A stretch of 36,059 bases of DNA from Candidatus Krumholzibacteriota bacterium (GTDB taxonomy: Bacteria > Krumholzibacteriota > Krumholzibacteriia > LZORAL124-64-63): the NCBI GenBank assembly GCA_024275485.1, contig JAJRZA010000028.1, forward strand, positions 73,359 to 109,417, in the 5' to 3' direction. Shown piece after piece: positions 17,760 to 26,226 of the stretch; the first letter of the stretch is position 1; the number at the start of each line of letters is the position of its first letter. The notes beneath the pieces are model-generated. The model worked only from the letters and a program-made list of their open reading frames with translations. It had not been told where the DNA came from and made no database searches. The position numbers and the translations under genes are program-made.

Positions 17760-18440
17760 CTAGTCCTCTTTCTTGTCGTCGGTCGCATCTTCATCAGAAG
17801 CTTCAGCACCTTCTTCGCCTTCGACTCCTTCTTCACCCTCGACAACTTCCTCTTCCTCTTCCTCGCCAAGATCCATTTCCTGAGGAACACTGATATTCAC
17901 TACCAGGGCTTCAGGGTCGGAAACCATTTCACCCACAGGAGTTTTGATGTCACCAACAAAAACCTTGTCGAATTCAGACAGTTCGGTGATATCCACTTCG
18001 AGAAACTCGGGGAGTTCACGCGGCAGGCAGGAGATTTCCACGGCATCCATCACCAAGGCCACGGCGGCGCCCGCCGAGATGATGGCTGGGCTCTCGCCCA
18101 CAATCTTGATGGATACGGCAACTGTCACGGGCAAACCGTGGGGCACTTCCATCAGGTCCACATGCAAAATCTCGTCGGTGCAGGGATTGCGTTGAATCTC
18201 CCGCATCAAGGCAATGGGATCGTCATCGGTGGGTTCGCCTTCGATCAACGAGAAAATGGCGGCTCGGCCTCCCAGTTTTTTCAGAATCTTCTGGAAAGAT
18301 TTGCCATCCAGTTCATACATCGCTGCGGCACGGTCCTTGCCATACACCACGGCTGGAATTCGCCCGGCGGCGCGAGTCCGGCGGTTTTCGTTCTTGCCTT
18401 TGGCCGTGCGGGGGGAAATTTCGATATTTACGAGACCCAT
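17760..18440 (-). CDS. rplY: 50S ribosomal protein L25 (CTC type)
   Basis: 5S rRNA-binding protein bL25 with the C-terminal extension of general stress protein Ctc. The 226-residue product has the L25 N-terminal domain (~1-92: RRTRAAGRIPAVVYGK, PIALMREIQRNPCTDEILHVDL) and the TL5/CTC beta domain (~95-190: LPVTVAVSIKIVGESPA ... LPEFLEVDITELSEFDKVFVGDI). A very acidic tail closes it, starting GEEEEEEVVEGEEG. The start has GGAGGAG seven bases upstream, and a small hairpin (CACCGA-aaa-TCGGTG, 18464-18478) lies just before that site. It follows prs and precedes pth, the classic order. Confidence 0.96.
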   Translation of the reverse strand: MGLVNIEISPRTAKGKNENRRTRAAGRIPAVVYGKDRAAAMYELDGKSFQKILKKLGGRAAIFSLIEGEPTDDDPIALMREIQRNPCTDEILHVDLMEVPHGLPVTVAVSIKIVGESPAIISAGAAVALVMDAVEISCLPRELPEFLEVDITELSEFDKVFVGDIKTPVGEMVSDPEALVVNISVPQEMDLGEEEEEEVVEGEEGVEGEEGAEASDEDATDDKKED

Positions 18441-18587
18441 GGCGTCTCCTCCATAAACTTGGCCACCGATTTTCGGTGACAGGGAAAGGGCTCACTGCCT
18501 ATTGCAGAAAGGAACCTTTTGGCCTTTGGCCTGATTGGGAAGGCTCAACCTGACTTTGGAGGCACGCTACTGCCACAGGGTCGGACG

Positions 18588-18632
18588 CTCCCGCAAAATG
18601 AGTGCTAAAAAAGGCACTCATTCGGGCGGGAG
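18588..18632 (-). terminator. Terminator-like two-part hairpin after prs
   Basis: Outer stem CTCCCGC/GCGGGAG (18588-18594 with 18626-18632) and inner stem AATGAGTGC/GCACTCATT (18597-18605 with 18614-18622) around an A/U-rich loop. On the minus strand the inner stem ends in ATTTTG, a short U-tract. It lies about 30 bases after the prs stop within the 224-base gap before rplY, and may reduce read-through into rplY-pth. Confidence 0.55.
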
Positions 18633-18664
18633 TCAAGGTAAAGTGGCAAATCAGTTCCATTTCT

Positions 18665-19603
18665 TTACAGGAACAAGGCGCTGACGGTCTTTTCCAGGTG
18701 AATCCGCTCAATGGCATCGGCCAGCAAAGAGCTCATGTCCAGCACCTTGATTTTCGAACACAAATGATGGCGATCAAAAGGAATGGTATTGCTGACCACC
18801 ACTTCTTTGATGGGCGAGTTGTTCAACCGTTCGATGGCCGGACCCGAAAGAATAGGGTGGGTGCAACAGGCGGTCACTGACAAGGCGCCATGGTTTTCCA
18901 TGCAAACCCTGGCTGCATCGGTCAAGGTGCCGGCGGTGTCGATCATGTCGTCAAAAATCACCACATCCCGGCCAGCGACATCACCGATAAAATTCATGAC
19001 CTCGGCTTCGTTGGCCCTCGGACGGCGCTTGTCGATGATGGCCAGACCAACACCCAGCCGTTTGGCAAATGAGCGAGCCATTTTGATGGACCCCACATCC
19101 GGCGATACCACCGCAAGATTTTCGGTAGGCTTTCCTTCAAAATGCTTCAGCAGCACTGGTGCAGAGTAGATATGATCGAGGGGGATATCGAAAAAGCCCT
19201 GGATTTGCGGTGCGTGCAGGTCAATGGTCAGCACCCGATCCGCACCCGCGGTGGTGATCAGGTTGGCCATCAGTTTGGCTCCGATCGGGACTCTCGGCTG
19301 GTCTTTGCGGTCCTGCCTGGCATAACCAAAATAGGGAATGACCGCGGTTACACGTCGGCATGAAGCCCTGCGCACAGCATCTATCATCAGCAAAAGCTCC
19401 AGGATATTCTCGGCCGGGGGCATGGTGGGCTGCACAATAAAAACATCCGTCCCGCGAATGTTCTCCATGATCTTGATGCTCACTTCACCATCGGAGAAGC
19501 GAGTTGCTTCAATCTCCAGCAAACTGAGGTTGAGGTTCTTGGCGATCCGATCGCCCATCTCAATGTGCGCTGTTCCGGAAATGACAACCAATTCGTTATA
19601 CAT
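18665..19603 (-). CDS. prs: Ribose-phosphate pyrophosphokinase
   Basis: Makes PRPP from ribose-5-phosphate and ATP, the precursor for nucleotides, His, Trp and NAD. The 312-residue product fits the family length. Seen in order: SGTAHIEMGDRIAKNL, FSDGEVSIKIMENIRG, the flexible loop YFGYARQDRKDQPRVPI, the metal-binding DLHAPQIQGFFDIP, and the PRPP loop VIFDDMIDTAGTL. The ATG has GGAGG well placed. It lies between tRNA-Gln and rplY in the conserved spoVG-prs-ctc-pth neighbourhood. PRPP is also the donor used by DPPR synthase, whose probable homologue is coded at 22.2-23.1 kb. Confidence 0.98.
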   Translation of the reverse strand: MYNELVVISGTAHIEMGDRIAKNLNLSLLEIEATRFSDGEVSIKIMENIRGTDVFIVQPTMPPAENILELLLMIDAVRRASCRRVTAVIPYFGYARQDRKDQPRVPIGAKLMANLITTAGADRVLTIDLHAPQIQGFFDIPLDHIYSAPVLLKHFEGKPTENLAVVSPDVGSIKMARSFAKRLGVGLAIIDKRRPRANEAEVMNFIGDVAGRDVVIFDDMIDTAGTLTDAARVCMENHGALSVTACCTHPILSGPAIERLNNSPIKEVVVSNTIPFDRHHLCSKIKVLDMSSLLADAIERIHLEKTVSALFL

Positions 19604-19712
19604 GCAGGGGAGCCTCCGGGATCGACGGTTAGTTTGCCAACGAGAAAGGAATCAAAACCGATGTGGGCAGGAAAATCAAGTAGGAGAAATAATGGGACGG
19701 GGGGAATTTGGC

Positions 19713-19733
19713 AAAAAACACCAAAAAAAGGTG
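19713..19733 (-). terminator. Weak terminator candidate after tRNA-Gln
   Basis: On the minus strand just after the tRNA 3' end: CACC-TTTTTTT-GGTG followed by TTTTTT. The stem is only four base pairs, so termination may be partial. It could equally be just an A/T run in the prs leader. Confidence 0.3.
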
Positions 19734-19735
19734 GA

Positions 19736-19810
19736 TGGTTGGGGCGGCAGGATTCGAACCCGCGAATGCATGGACCAAAACCATGTGTCTTACCGCTTGA
19801 CGACGCCCCA
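19736..19810 (-). tRNA. tRNA-Gln (anticodon TTG)
   Basis: On the minus strand TGGGGCG (19804-19810) pairs with CGCCCCA (19740-19746) as the acceptor stem. The anticodon stem CATGG/CCATG encloses TTTTGGT, giving anticodon TTG, which reads CAA. The T-arm has GGTTCGAATCC. The discriminator A and the 3' CCA are encoded (19736-19739). Length 75. It sits between spoVG and prs on the same strand, so it is probably cut from the operon transcript. tRNA-Gln beside prs is a known arrangement in several phyla. Confidence 0.97.
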
Positions 19811-19846
19811 CCCAGTTCCACTCAACAGAGGAGTTTGATTTAACTA

Positions 19847-20185
19847 TTAAAAACGTTCCTCCATTGTGGCCTCGCGGTCACCATCAAAATCGGCATTTCG
19901 GGTCGGAGGTGGGACTTCACCGTTTTCCACCCTCTGGATTTCCAAACGATAAGCTGCGATGACCTGATTTTCCATCCATTTCCGCGTGGACATATTGATG
20001 GGGTGGGCAATATCCTGAAAAGTACCATCCTTGCGCTTGCGGCTCGGCATGGCAATGAACAATCCTGAAGAACCTTCAATGATCTTCAGTCCGCGAATAA
20101 CAAAAGCGTTTTCAAGGGTTATGCTGGCAAAAGCTTTTAGCTTGTTATCATCGCGCAGGGTGATCCTGATTTCAGAGATATTCAA
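19847..20185 (-). CDS. spoVG: Septation regulator SpoVG
   Basis: Small RNA/DNA-binding regulator first known from Bacillus sporulation, but common in non-sporulating bacteria. The sequence shows LNISEIRITLRDDNKLKAFA, then SITLENAFVIRGLKIIEGSSGLFIAMPSRK, and IAHPINMSTRKWMENQVI, the core family pattern. With the TTG at 20185 the product is 112 residues and begins where the family begins; GGGAG stands four bases upstream. A GTG at 20212 would add nine residues that do not match. The C-terminal ~25 residues are acidic and variable. It follows ispE by 59 bases and precedes tRNA-Gln and prs. Confidence 0.93.
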   Translation of the reverse strand: MNISEIRITLRDDNKLKAFASITLENAFVIRGLKIIEGSSGLFIAMPSRKRKDGTFQDIAHPINMSTRKWMENQVIAAYRLEIQRVENGEVPPPTRNADFDGDREATMEERF

Positions 20186-20244
20186 GGCACTCCCTCTCCG
20201 TGGCGAAATCACCAGAGCAACATATTAAAGACACCCGGTAAAGC

Positions 20245-21177
20245 TCATCCTTGAACTTTTACACCAGACGAATGCGGCCCCACTACCCGAACATAAAGCC
20301 CCGCTTCCTTGAACTCGCTCACCAGCTCGACGATGTCCTCCCCATCGGGGAAAACAGCCACGACTGCTGATCCGCTACCCGAAAGCATAGCCACAGGTGC
20401 CAACTCTTGCAATTGCAAAACCAAGCGTTGCAAGGCGGGTTGCTGGGGCAACACTGCGGATTCAAGTCTATTAAACCCCGGCCAAGTTTTCTGAGGAAAC
20501 CGAGCCAGCATGGACTTCATAACCTTGATGTTAGCCTTTGTGCTATTGACTGTCAATCCCATTTTGAGATTGGCGTAAACCGTCGCCGTCTTTAACTTCA
20601 AGGCTGGTTTGACGATAAGGAATATTCCTGTCCTTATGGTGGGCATTGGCGTGAGGATACCCCCGGTTCCGCGCCCCACCGCTGTGCCACCCCTGATAAA
20701 GAAAGGGACATCGGAACCCAAAGGCCGTCCCAGTTTTTCAAGTTCGCTTTCGTCCAACTTACCGCCAAACAGGATGTTGCACGCCAGCAGCACGGCAGCA
20801 GCATCGCTGGAACCACCACCGAGGCCGGCCTCCGAAGGGATGTTTTTGGTCAGATGGATGTTCAAGGAGCCGGATAACCCCAGTTCCCGACAAAAATGAC
20901 GCGCGGCCAGCCAACAAAGGTTGGTTTCGTCAGCGGGAACGGAACCCGTAGGCGAAACGGTCATGGCGATGGACGGTTCGCCGCCTTGAAATTTCTCCAG
21001 GAGATCCACAACCACAGTATCAAAAATAGAGATCGCCTGAAAAACGGTCTCTATTTCATGGTAACCATCGTGACGTTGTCGAACCACTTCCAGATGGAGA
21101 TTGACCTTGGCAGGTGCCTGAACGGTCAACGACTTGTGGATTGGCTTGCGGCCCTTGGAAAATTCCACTTCGTTCAT
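20245..21177 (-). CDS. ispE: 4-diphosphocytidyl-2-C-methyl-D-erythritol kinase
   Basis: GHMP-family kinase of the MEP isoprenoid pathway, phosphorylating CDP-methylerythritol. The 310-residue product has the substrate motif APAKVNLHLEV and DGYHEIETVFQAI near the N-terminus, the ATP-binding glycine loop SEAGLGGGSSDAAAVL, and the third GHMP motif VAMLSGSGSAVVAVF near the C-terminus. The ATG at 21177 overlaps the DUF362 stop as ATGA, so coupling is likely; an open frame continues upstream, but it lies inside the DUF362 gene. It supplies precursors for the polyprenyl carriers used by the glycan genes upstream (inference). Confidence 0.96.
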   Translation of the reverse strand: MNEVEFSKGRKPIHKSLTVQAPAKVNLHLEVVRQRHDGYHEIETVFQAISIFDTVVVDLLEKFQGGEPSIAMTVSPTGSVPADETNLCWLAARHFCRELGLSGSLNIHLTKNIPSEAGLGGGSSDAAAVLLACNILFGGKLDESELEKLGRPLGSDVPFFIRGGTAVGRGTGGILTPMPTIRTGIFLIVKPALKLKTATVYANLKMGLTVNSTKANIKVMKSMLARFPQKTWPGFNRLESAVLPQQPALQRLVLQLQELAPVAMLSGSGSAVVAVFPDGEDIVELVSEFKEAGLYVRVVGPHSSGVKVQG

Positions 21178-22193
21178 GAAGTCACTCCTGATTGGTATTG
21201 GCGGAAAAGTTTGGCCCAGGCCGAATTCGCCGGAGCTTTGCCAATCCCATGGCCACGGCCCAGCAAACGGCTCCACAAGGCACCCGGCGACAACCCGAAT
21301 AGTGGATTACCGGATGCAAAGGTGTCCTCCGGAATATGGAAGTCAAGATCCAAGCACTCAGGTTCCCCCACAATGGAGATTTTGGCCAAATCAGCCACCC
21401 CCAGGCCCCGGCTCTCACACAACCCCAGCCAGGGCAAGTCAGCGGGATTTTTGCCCACCAGTTTCGCCAAAACCGAATCCACGGCAACAATATCATTGCC
21501 GGCCACCAGAAGATTGCGCACCAAAGGGACTCTCGTTCCTCCACGACGGGCCAAAGACCAAATGGTCGCATCAGTCACCACGAACACCGAGGAAAAAACT
21601 TCCCTGGCCAGTCCCACGACCTCAGCCAGGACTTCTGCCTCCGGAATTCGGCCCCCGGTTTTCCGATCGGCTGCCAAAAATGAATCAAGCAGGGAAAAGT
21701 TGGCTTTCAGGCCTCCACCCGGTTCTATTCCCAAGGTGGACAATAGCACCAGATCTTTCCCCCGACATTGAGGCGAAATTCGAATTCCCCCGGGAAGGAC
21801 ACCTTCCAGTGCAGGCAAAAGACTCTCTGGCCGGTAGGAAACCGCTTCATGATCCCCTCCGTCCATGGTCGCCACGGACCCCCGAGCAAGAATTTCTTCC
21901 CATCCCCACTTCTGTCCGGATTTCCTGGGCATCGGCCCCGAATCAGTCACCGGGATCAACGATGCCTGAGGGGGGACTGCCTTCTCCTGGCCACTCAGTG
22001 ATTCAAGGAACCCTTCTATTTGCCAAGGAGGGCACACCAACCCCGGAAACCATGTCCGCTGTCTCGCTTCAGTGGCTAGAAGGAGATCCGTTCTGTCTTC
22101 AGAGGCCTCCAGATCAACCAACCCCAACAAGCGGCTATAGTCCTCGGTAATGGTTTCGGGACGGGCTTTGAGCAGGGCGACAACAGGTCGCAT
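21174..22193 (-). CDS. DUF362-family protein
   Basis: A 339-residue cytoplasmic protein without signal or membrane segment. It fits the DUF362 pattern in the segment VPLVRNLLVAGNDIVAVDSV, then LVGKNPADLPWLGLCESRGLGVADLAKISIVGE, where relatives have AG.DPVAVD....K.MG..P..I..L. The iron-sulphur ferredoxin cysteines found in some DUF362 proteins are not seen, so this is the form without that domain. Function is unknown. GGAGGTCACC gives a good ribosome site. It begins 21 bases after the UbiA-family gene and overlaps ispE by four bases, between glycan and isoprenoid genes. Confidence 0.75.
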   Translation of the reverse strand: MRPVVALLKARPETITEDYSRLLGLVDLEASEDRTDLLLATEARQRTWFPGLVCPPWQIEGFLESLSGQEKAVPPQASLIPVTDSGPMPRKSGQKWGWEEILARGSVATMDGGDHEAVSYRPESLLPALEGVLPGGIRISPQCRGKDLVLLSTLGIEPGGGLKANFSLLDSFLAADRKTGGRIPEAEVLAEVVGLAREVFSSVFVVTDATIWSLARRGGTRVPLVRNLLVAGNDIVAVDSVLAKLVGKNPADLPWLGLCESRGLGVADLAKISIVGEPECLDLDFHIPEDTFASGNPLFGLSPGALWSRLLGRGHGIGKAPANSAWAKLFRQYQSGVTS

Positions 22194-22214
22194 GGTGACC
22201 TCCAGTGAAAAGAA

Positions 22215-23105
22215 TCAAGTTCCGATGATTTTTATTGCAGAAACGATCCAACCAATCACCAAAACCTGCAAGAACAAATCATTCAAAAGGATTTCATGGG
22301 GTTTGCCTCCCCGGTCCTCCTGATAAACCAGATACAAATATCGCCCCATGCCTGCCAGTACAAATGGAATCGTGTAGATCAAATGGTTGGTGCCAAATTG
22401 TTCCACGGTATCGGGCCAGACAGTGTAAAGCCCATACATCATCATGGTCAGCCCTAAACTGATTCCGATCATGGCGTTGAGCATCGGTTCTGAATAACCA
22501 AGCAACACCGGTCGGGTTTCTCCCTTCAGGGGTCCGATCTTCAGGTACTCGTCCCGCCTCTTGCAAAACCCCAGAAACAGGCTCAGAAAGAAGGTGCACA
22601 GCAACAGCCACGGAGAGAGTCTTACATGGGGACAGGAAGGCAAGAGCACAAGAACACCACTGGTGGCGCGAATAACGAAACTCATGCCGATGCCTGAAAC
22701 ATCCAGAATAGGCACCCCTTTCAACCAACGTGTATAGAGCCAATTCCAAAGGAAGAAGAAACAAACTCCACCCAAAAAGAGTTGACCCAGGGCCCAGGCA
22801 GACACCATGCACAAAATAAAAAGAATACCCCCCAGCTTGACGGCCATCGGAGCAGGCAATCGACCCGAGGCAATGGGGCGATTTCGTTTGGTGGGATGCC
22901 TCCGGTCAAGTTCCCGGTCAGCCAGATCATTGAAGACATAAATCACCCCCGAACTGAAACAAAAAACCAGAGCCCCCAGCACCGCACGCTTCACGCAGGC
23001 CGGATTGCCCAATTCCCGGGCAAAGATCACCCCGGCAAACAACAAAAGGTTTTTTGTCCACTGCCGGGGTCGCAGATTTTCAAAGAAGGCTAGCCAGATG
23101 CTCAT
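22215..23105 (-). CDS. UbiA-family prenyltransferase, probable decaprenyl-phosphate phosphoribosyltransferase
   Basis: A multi-pass membrane enzyme of 296 residues. The first Asp-rich motif reads NDLADRELDRRHPTKRNRPI (N59 to about I78), the form typical of DPPR synthases, which join PRPP to a polyprenyl phosphate as the first step to decaprenylphosphoryl-arabinose. The N-terminus RPRQWTKNLLLFAGVIFA and the second motif near CKRRDEYLKIG also fit that group. The ATG at 23105 shares its A with the TGA stop of the upstream glycosylphosphotransferase gene. Assignment to the UbiA family is firm; the DPPR activity is by resemblance. The usual partner genes dprE1 and dprE2 are not in the window. Confidence 0.82.
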   Translation of the reverse strand: MSIWLAFFENLRPRQWTKNLLLFAGVIFARELGNPACVKRAVLGALVFCFSSGVIYVFNDLADRELDRRHPTKRNRPIASGRLPAPMAVKLGGILFILCMVSAWALGQLFLGGVCFFFLWNWLYTRWLKGVPILDVSGIGMSFVIRATSGVLVLLPSCPHVRLSPWLLLCTFFLSLFLGFCKRRDEYLKIGPLKGETRPVLLGYSEPMLNAMIGISLGLTMMMYGLYTVWPDTVEQFGTNHLIYTIPFVLAGMGRYLYLVYQEDRGGKPHEILLNDLFLQVLVIGWIVSAIKIIGT

Positions 23106-24586
23106 CAGTAAGCATTCTCCCCGCGCATGACATGGTGAATAGTCATCAACAGAATGCGAATATCCAGACCCAGAGACCAGTTTTCCACATAGTGTAGATC
23201 GTATAGGGTGCGGTCCTCGATGCTGGTGTTCCCACGCAAACCATGCACCTGGGCCCAACCGGTCAATCCGGATTGAACCCGATGCCGTTCAAAATAGCGG
23301 GGCATGGTCCGGCTGAATTCCTCTACAAAAACTCTACGTTCCGGTCGTGGTCCAACCAGGCTCATATCACCCCGCAGGACATTCCACAACTGGGGAAGTT
23401 CATCCAGGCTGTATCGCCTCAGAATGCCCCCGACCGGGGTCACCCTGGGATCGGTTTCGGTGGTCCATACGGGACCGCTTTTTTGCTCCGCATCGGTTCG
23501 CATGGTGCGAAACTTGATCATCTCAAATTCGCGGCCGTCACGCCCCATTCGAGTCTGACGATAAAACATGGGTCCGGTTGACGAGAGCTTCACCAGGAGT
23601 CCCAGCACTATCAGCAAGGGCAGCAGTAAGATCAGTCCCAATCCACTGGCAACCAGATCAAAAGTCCTTTTGACAATGCGGTCAACACCACTGAGGGCTT
23701 CTTCACGAACTGAGATAAAAGGGATTCCCCCGATGTCCTTCAACCGCATTCTGCTGGTGTGCAAAGCCATCAAATCCGGTACAAACTGCAAGTCAACGTT
23801 CAGGTTTGACAGCTCGCCGGCAATTTTCTGAACAAGGGGCAATTGCTCGAAAGGAACAGTCAGGACCACAAGGTCGATGTGGTGTTCCAAAACCACGGAC
23901 CGGACTTCGGACACCTCACCCAGAAGCGGAACTTCGGCAGCTTCGATGCAAGGTTTTTGCCGTCCGGAAGCATCCAGAACAGAGGTTGGTCCCACATCCC
24001 CACCTGCACTGTTATTCGTTGCGTCATCAGGTGTGGACAGCCACCCCACCGGTCGAATGGACAAACCCGGCAACTCCCGGACCAGGTGCAACAACCGCCC
24101 GCGCATGGGGCTGGTCCCCACCAGCAAGGTCCGGATCCCAGTTCTCCCACGGTGCAAAACCGATCGCAAAAAAGCCCGAGCCAGGATCCGGCCAAGAGTC
24201 AGAAAGCAAAAGGTAGCCAGGAAGAACAGGCCAAAAAAAGATCTGCTGAAAGCCAGAACCTTGAGAAAAAAAACGAGAGCCAATACCAAAAGGCTGGCCA
24301 GAACCACTCCTTTGAACAGTCCCAGAAGATCATCCACCAGGGTTCGCCCACCTCGAAGGGTGTACATTCCCGACCAATAAAAAATGCCGAAAAAAACCAT
24401 CAGGATCAGGGCGCTGACCGGCAGATACACACTCAGCGGGGGAATACCCAGGGGGACCAGCCAGAGGCCACTGTAAAAACGAAACCAATAGGTGATGAGA
24501 AAGGCAGACTCCAGCATCAACAAATCGGTGACGATCAGAATGATGGCGTCAAAAGCCCGTTCTCTGCCTTGGCCTGTTTCAGTCAC
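23105..24586 (-). CDS. Polyprenyl-phosphate sugar phosphotransferase (WcaJ/RfbP type)
   Basis: Membrane enzyme that places the first sugar-1-phosphate on undecaprenyl phosphate for surface polysaccharide. About 493 residues: four hydrophobic segments in the first ~150, a nucleotide-fold domain in the middle (TRTLLVGTSP, then ELPGLSIRPVGWLS), a fifth segment (FDLVASGLGLILLLPLLIVL) and the catalytic end. That end shows FYRQTRMGRDGREFEMIKFRTM, YSLDELPQLWNVLRGDMSLV, GPRPE and SGLTGWAQVHG. The sugar cannot be told. The GTG at 24586 overlaps the stop of the upstream glycosyltransferase by eight bases. Its position between GT4 and UbiA genes supports one glycan operon. Confidence 0.93.
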   Translation of the reverse strand: MTETGQGRERAFDAIILIVTDLLMLESAFLITYWFRFYSGLWLVPLGIPPLSVYLPVSALILMVFFGIFYWSGMYTLRGGRTLVDDLLGLFKGVVLASLLVLALVFFLKVLAFSRSFFGLFFLATFCFLTLGRILARAFLRSVLHRGRTGIRTLLVGTSPMRGRLLHLVRELPGLSIRPVGWLSTPDDATNNSAGGDVGPTSVLDASGRQKPCIEAAEVPLLGEVSEVRSVVLEHHIDLVVLTVPFEQLPLVQKIAGELSNLNVDLQFVPDLMALHTSRMRLKDIGGIPFISVREEALSGVDRIVKRTFDLVASGLGLILLLPLLIVLGLLVKLSSTGPMFYRQTRMGRDGREFEMIKFRTMRTDAEQKSGPVWTTETDPRVTPVGGILRRYSLDELPQLWNVLRGDMSLVGPRPERRVFVEEFSRTMPRYFERHRVQSGLTGWAQVHGLRGNTSIEDRTLYDLHYVENWSLGLDIRILLMTIHHVMRGENAY

Positions 24587-25748
24587 CAATACTCTCTTTC
24601 CGGGGCTTCGCCTGATGCCGATGCCAGGCATGCATAATTTCATTTTCCATTTCCAGGCGGTAACGTTCGCGGCTGAAACGAGCGGCATGCTGGATCATCC
24701 CATGGCAGTCCCAGGGCTGATCTAACGTGGGATCATTCAGGACGGCTGCCAGGGCATCAGCTGTTTGTTCCTGGAAAAACAAACCATTCAGATTTTCAAC
24801 CACCGTGTCGAGAGCTCCACCTTCACCATAAGCAACCACAGGGCGACCCGAAGCAGTGGCTTCCAAGGGAGTGATGCCAAAATCTTCAAGTCCCGGAAAA
24901 ACAAAGCAACGGCAGTGGGCATAGTACGCTGGCAGGTCAACATCGGAAACTGCCCCGGCAAATTGCACCAACCCCTGACCACCGCCGCGTTCGGCCAGAA
25001 GACGAAGCCGCTCCAATTCAGGTCCCTTGCCGACGATCACCAATCTTCGATGCGCTTTGATGGCACCAAGAACAGCCAGATCGATTCTTTTATAGGCCAC
25101 CAGCGCCGACACCACAAGGTCATATCCACCACTGGGCAAACCATCGGGCACAGGCAACCGTTCGGCTGTGTCAAACCGCCCAACATCAACAGGCGGGTGC
25201 ACCACGGTCACTTTTTCGCCTGCCACCGAGTACCAGTCCATAATTCGGCTGCGCACCACCGTTGAATTGGCCAACCATTGATGGACACGCCCGGCGGTAT
25301 CCCGGTCCCAGCGCCTCAACCGGGCAGCCTGTCCGGCGATCATTTGGCGTACAGGAAACGGTTTGCTGCCAAAATAGTCATCAAAACGGTCCCACACATA
25401 ACGCATGGGAGTATGACAGTAACAAATCGACAACGCACCCGGTGCCGGGATCGCACTTTTAGCCACGCAGTGACTGCTTGAGAAAACGAGATCGTATCCG
25501 GAAAGGTCAAAAGACTCGATGGCCCGGGGAAAGAAAGGCAAAGCCCAACGGTAAACTTTTTCCGCTGATGGAATGTTCTTAAGGAAGGAGGTATGGATGG
25601 TGCGATTCTCCAGCACTGCCGAAACCCTTCCCGGCAAATGCAGGAGAGTAAACAGGTCCGCCTGGGGAAACATTTCGGCCATGACTTCGAGACACTTCTC
25701 ACCACCGCGCATGCCCGTTAGCCAGTCATGAATCAAGGCCACCCGCAC
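24579..25748 (-). CDS. Group 1 (GT4) glycosyltransferase
   Basis: Soluble or peripheral GT-B enzyme of about 389 residues that transfers a sugar from a nucleotide donor during glycan assembly. Seen: VRVALIHDWLTGMRGGEKCLE at the start, the CYCHTPMRYVWDRFDDYFG segment typical of this subgroup, VVSALVAYKRIDLAV, LVIVGKGPELERL and the donor-site EX7E region EDFGITPLEATASGRPVVAYGEGGALDTV. No ATG stands at the expected start; GTG at 25748 fits the alignment, GTG 25742 and GTG 25787 (overlapping the gmhA stop) are alternatives. It lies directly after gmhA and overlaps the WcaJ-type gene by eight bases. Donor and acceptor are unknown. Confidence 0.88.
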   Translation of the reverse strand: MRVALIHDWLTGMRGGEKCLEVMAEMFPQADLFTLLHLPGRVSAVLENRTIHTSFLKNIPSAEKVYRWALPFFPRAIESFDLSGYDLVFSSSHCVAKSAIPAPGALSICYCHTPMRYVWDRFDDYFGSKPFPVRQMIAGQAARLRRWDRDTAGRVHQWLANSTVVRSRIMDWYSVAGEKVTVVHPPVDVGRFDTAERLPVPDGLPSGGYDLVVSALVAYKRIDLAVLGAIKAHRRLVIVGKGPELERLRLLAERGGGQGLVQFAGAVSDVDLPAYYAHCRCFVFPGLEDFGITPLEATASGRPVVAYGEGGALDTVVENLNGLFFQEQTADALAAVLNDPTLDQPWDCHGMIQHAARFSRERYRLEMENEIMHAWHRHQAKPRKESIGD

Positions 25749-25779
25749 CCCGTCAGAGATACCGTCAACACCGCTGGTA

Positions 25780-26223
25780 TCAATCACTGTGCTGCACCCA
25801 CTCTTCAAGCACCTGGCAAAGCAGGTGCCCCATGGTGATGTGAATTTCCTGGATCCGGGGAGTTTGAGTGCTCGGAGCAACCATGGCAAAATCGACCAGA
25901 GAGAGAAGCTCTCCTCCATCATTGCCCAGGAAACCATGCACTCTCATACCCTTGACGCGAGCCTCCCGCACAGCCAGCAGGCAATTGCTGGAATTCCCTG
26001 AAGTGGAGATAACCAACAGGACATCACTCGGACCACCGAGTCCCTGAACCTGCCGGGAAAAGATATGATCGAAACCATAGTCGTTGCCCACGGCAGTCAG
26101 CACCGAAGAGTTGGTGGTCAGGGCCAGGGCGGCATACCCCGGCCGCTCAGCCATGAAACGACCCACCAGTTCGGCTGCGATGTGCTGGCTGTCGGCAGCA
26201 CTGCCGCCATTGCCGCAAATCAT
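25780..26223 (-). CDS. gmhA: Phosphoheptose isomerase, C-terminal SIS part (gene split by in-frame TAG)
   Basis: GmhA turns sedoheptulose-7-phosphate into D-glycero-manno-heptose-7-phosphate for LPS or S-layer heptose. This open frame gives 147 residues of the SIS domain: MICGNGGSAADSQHIAAELV, TNSSVLTAVGNDYGFDHIFSRQV, VLLVISTSGNSSNCLLAV and the C-terminal IQEIHITMGHLLCQVLEEWV. The N-terminal helices of the family are coded directly upstream in the same frame (26230-26391), cut off by TAG at 26227-26229. The ATG 26223 lies two codons after the stop and has AAAGGCGG before it, so restart is conceivable. Without the N-terminal helices the tetramer, whose active site lies at subunit interfaces, would probably fail. 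Confidence 0.85.
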   Translation of the reverse strand: MICGNGGSAADSQHIAAELVGRFMAERPGYAALALTTNSSVLTAVGNDYGFDHIFSRQVQGLGGPSDVLLVISTSGNSSNCLLAVREARVKGMRVHGFLGNDGGELLSLVDFAMVAPSTQTPRIQEIHITMGHLLCQVLEEWVQHSD

Positions 26224-26226
26224 CAG

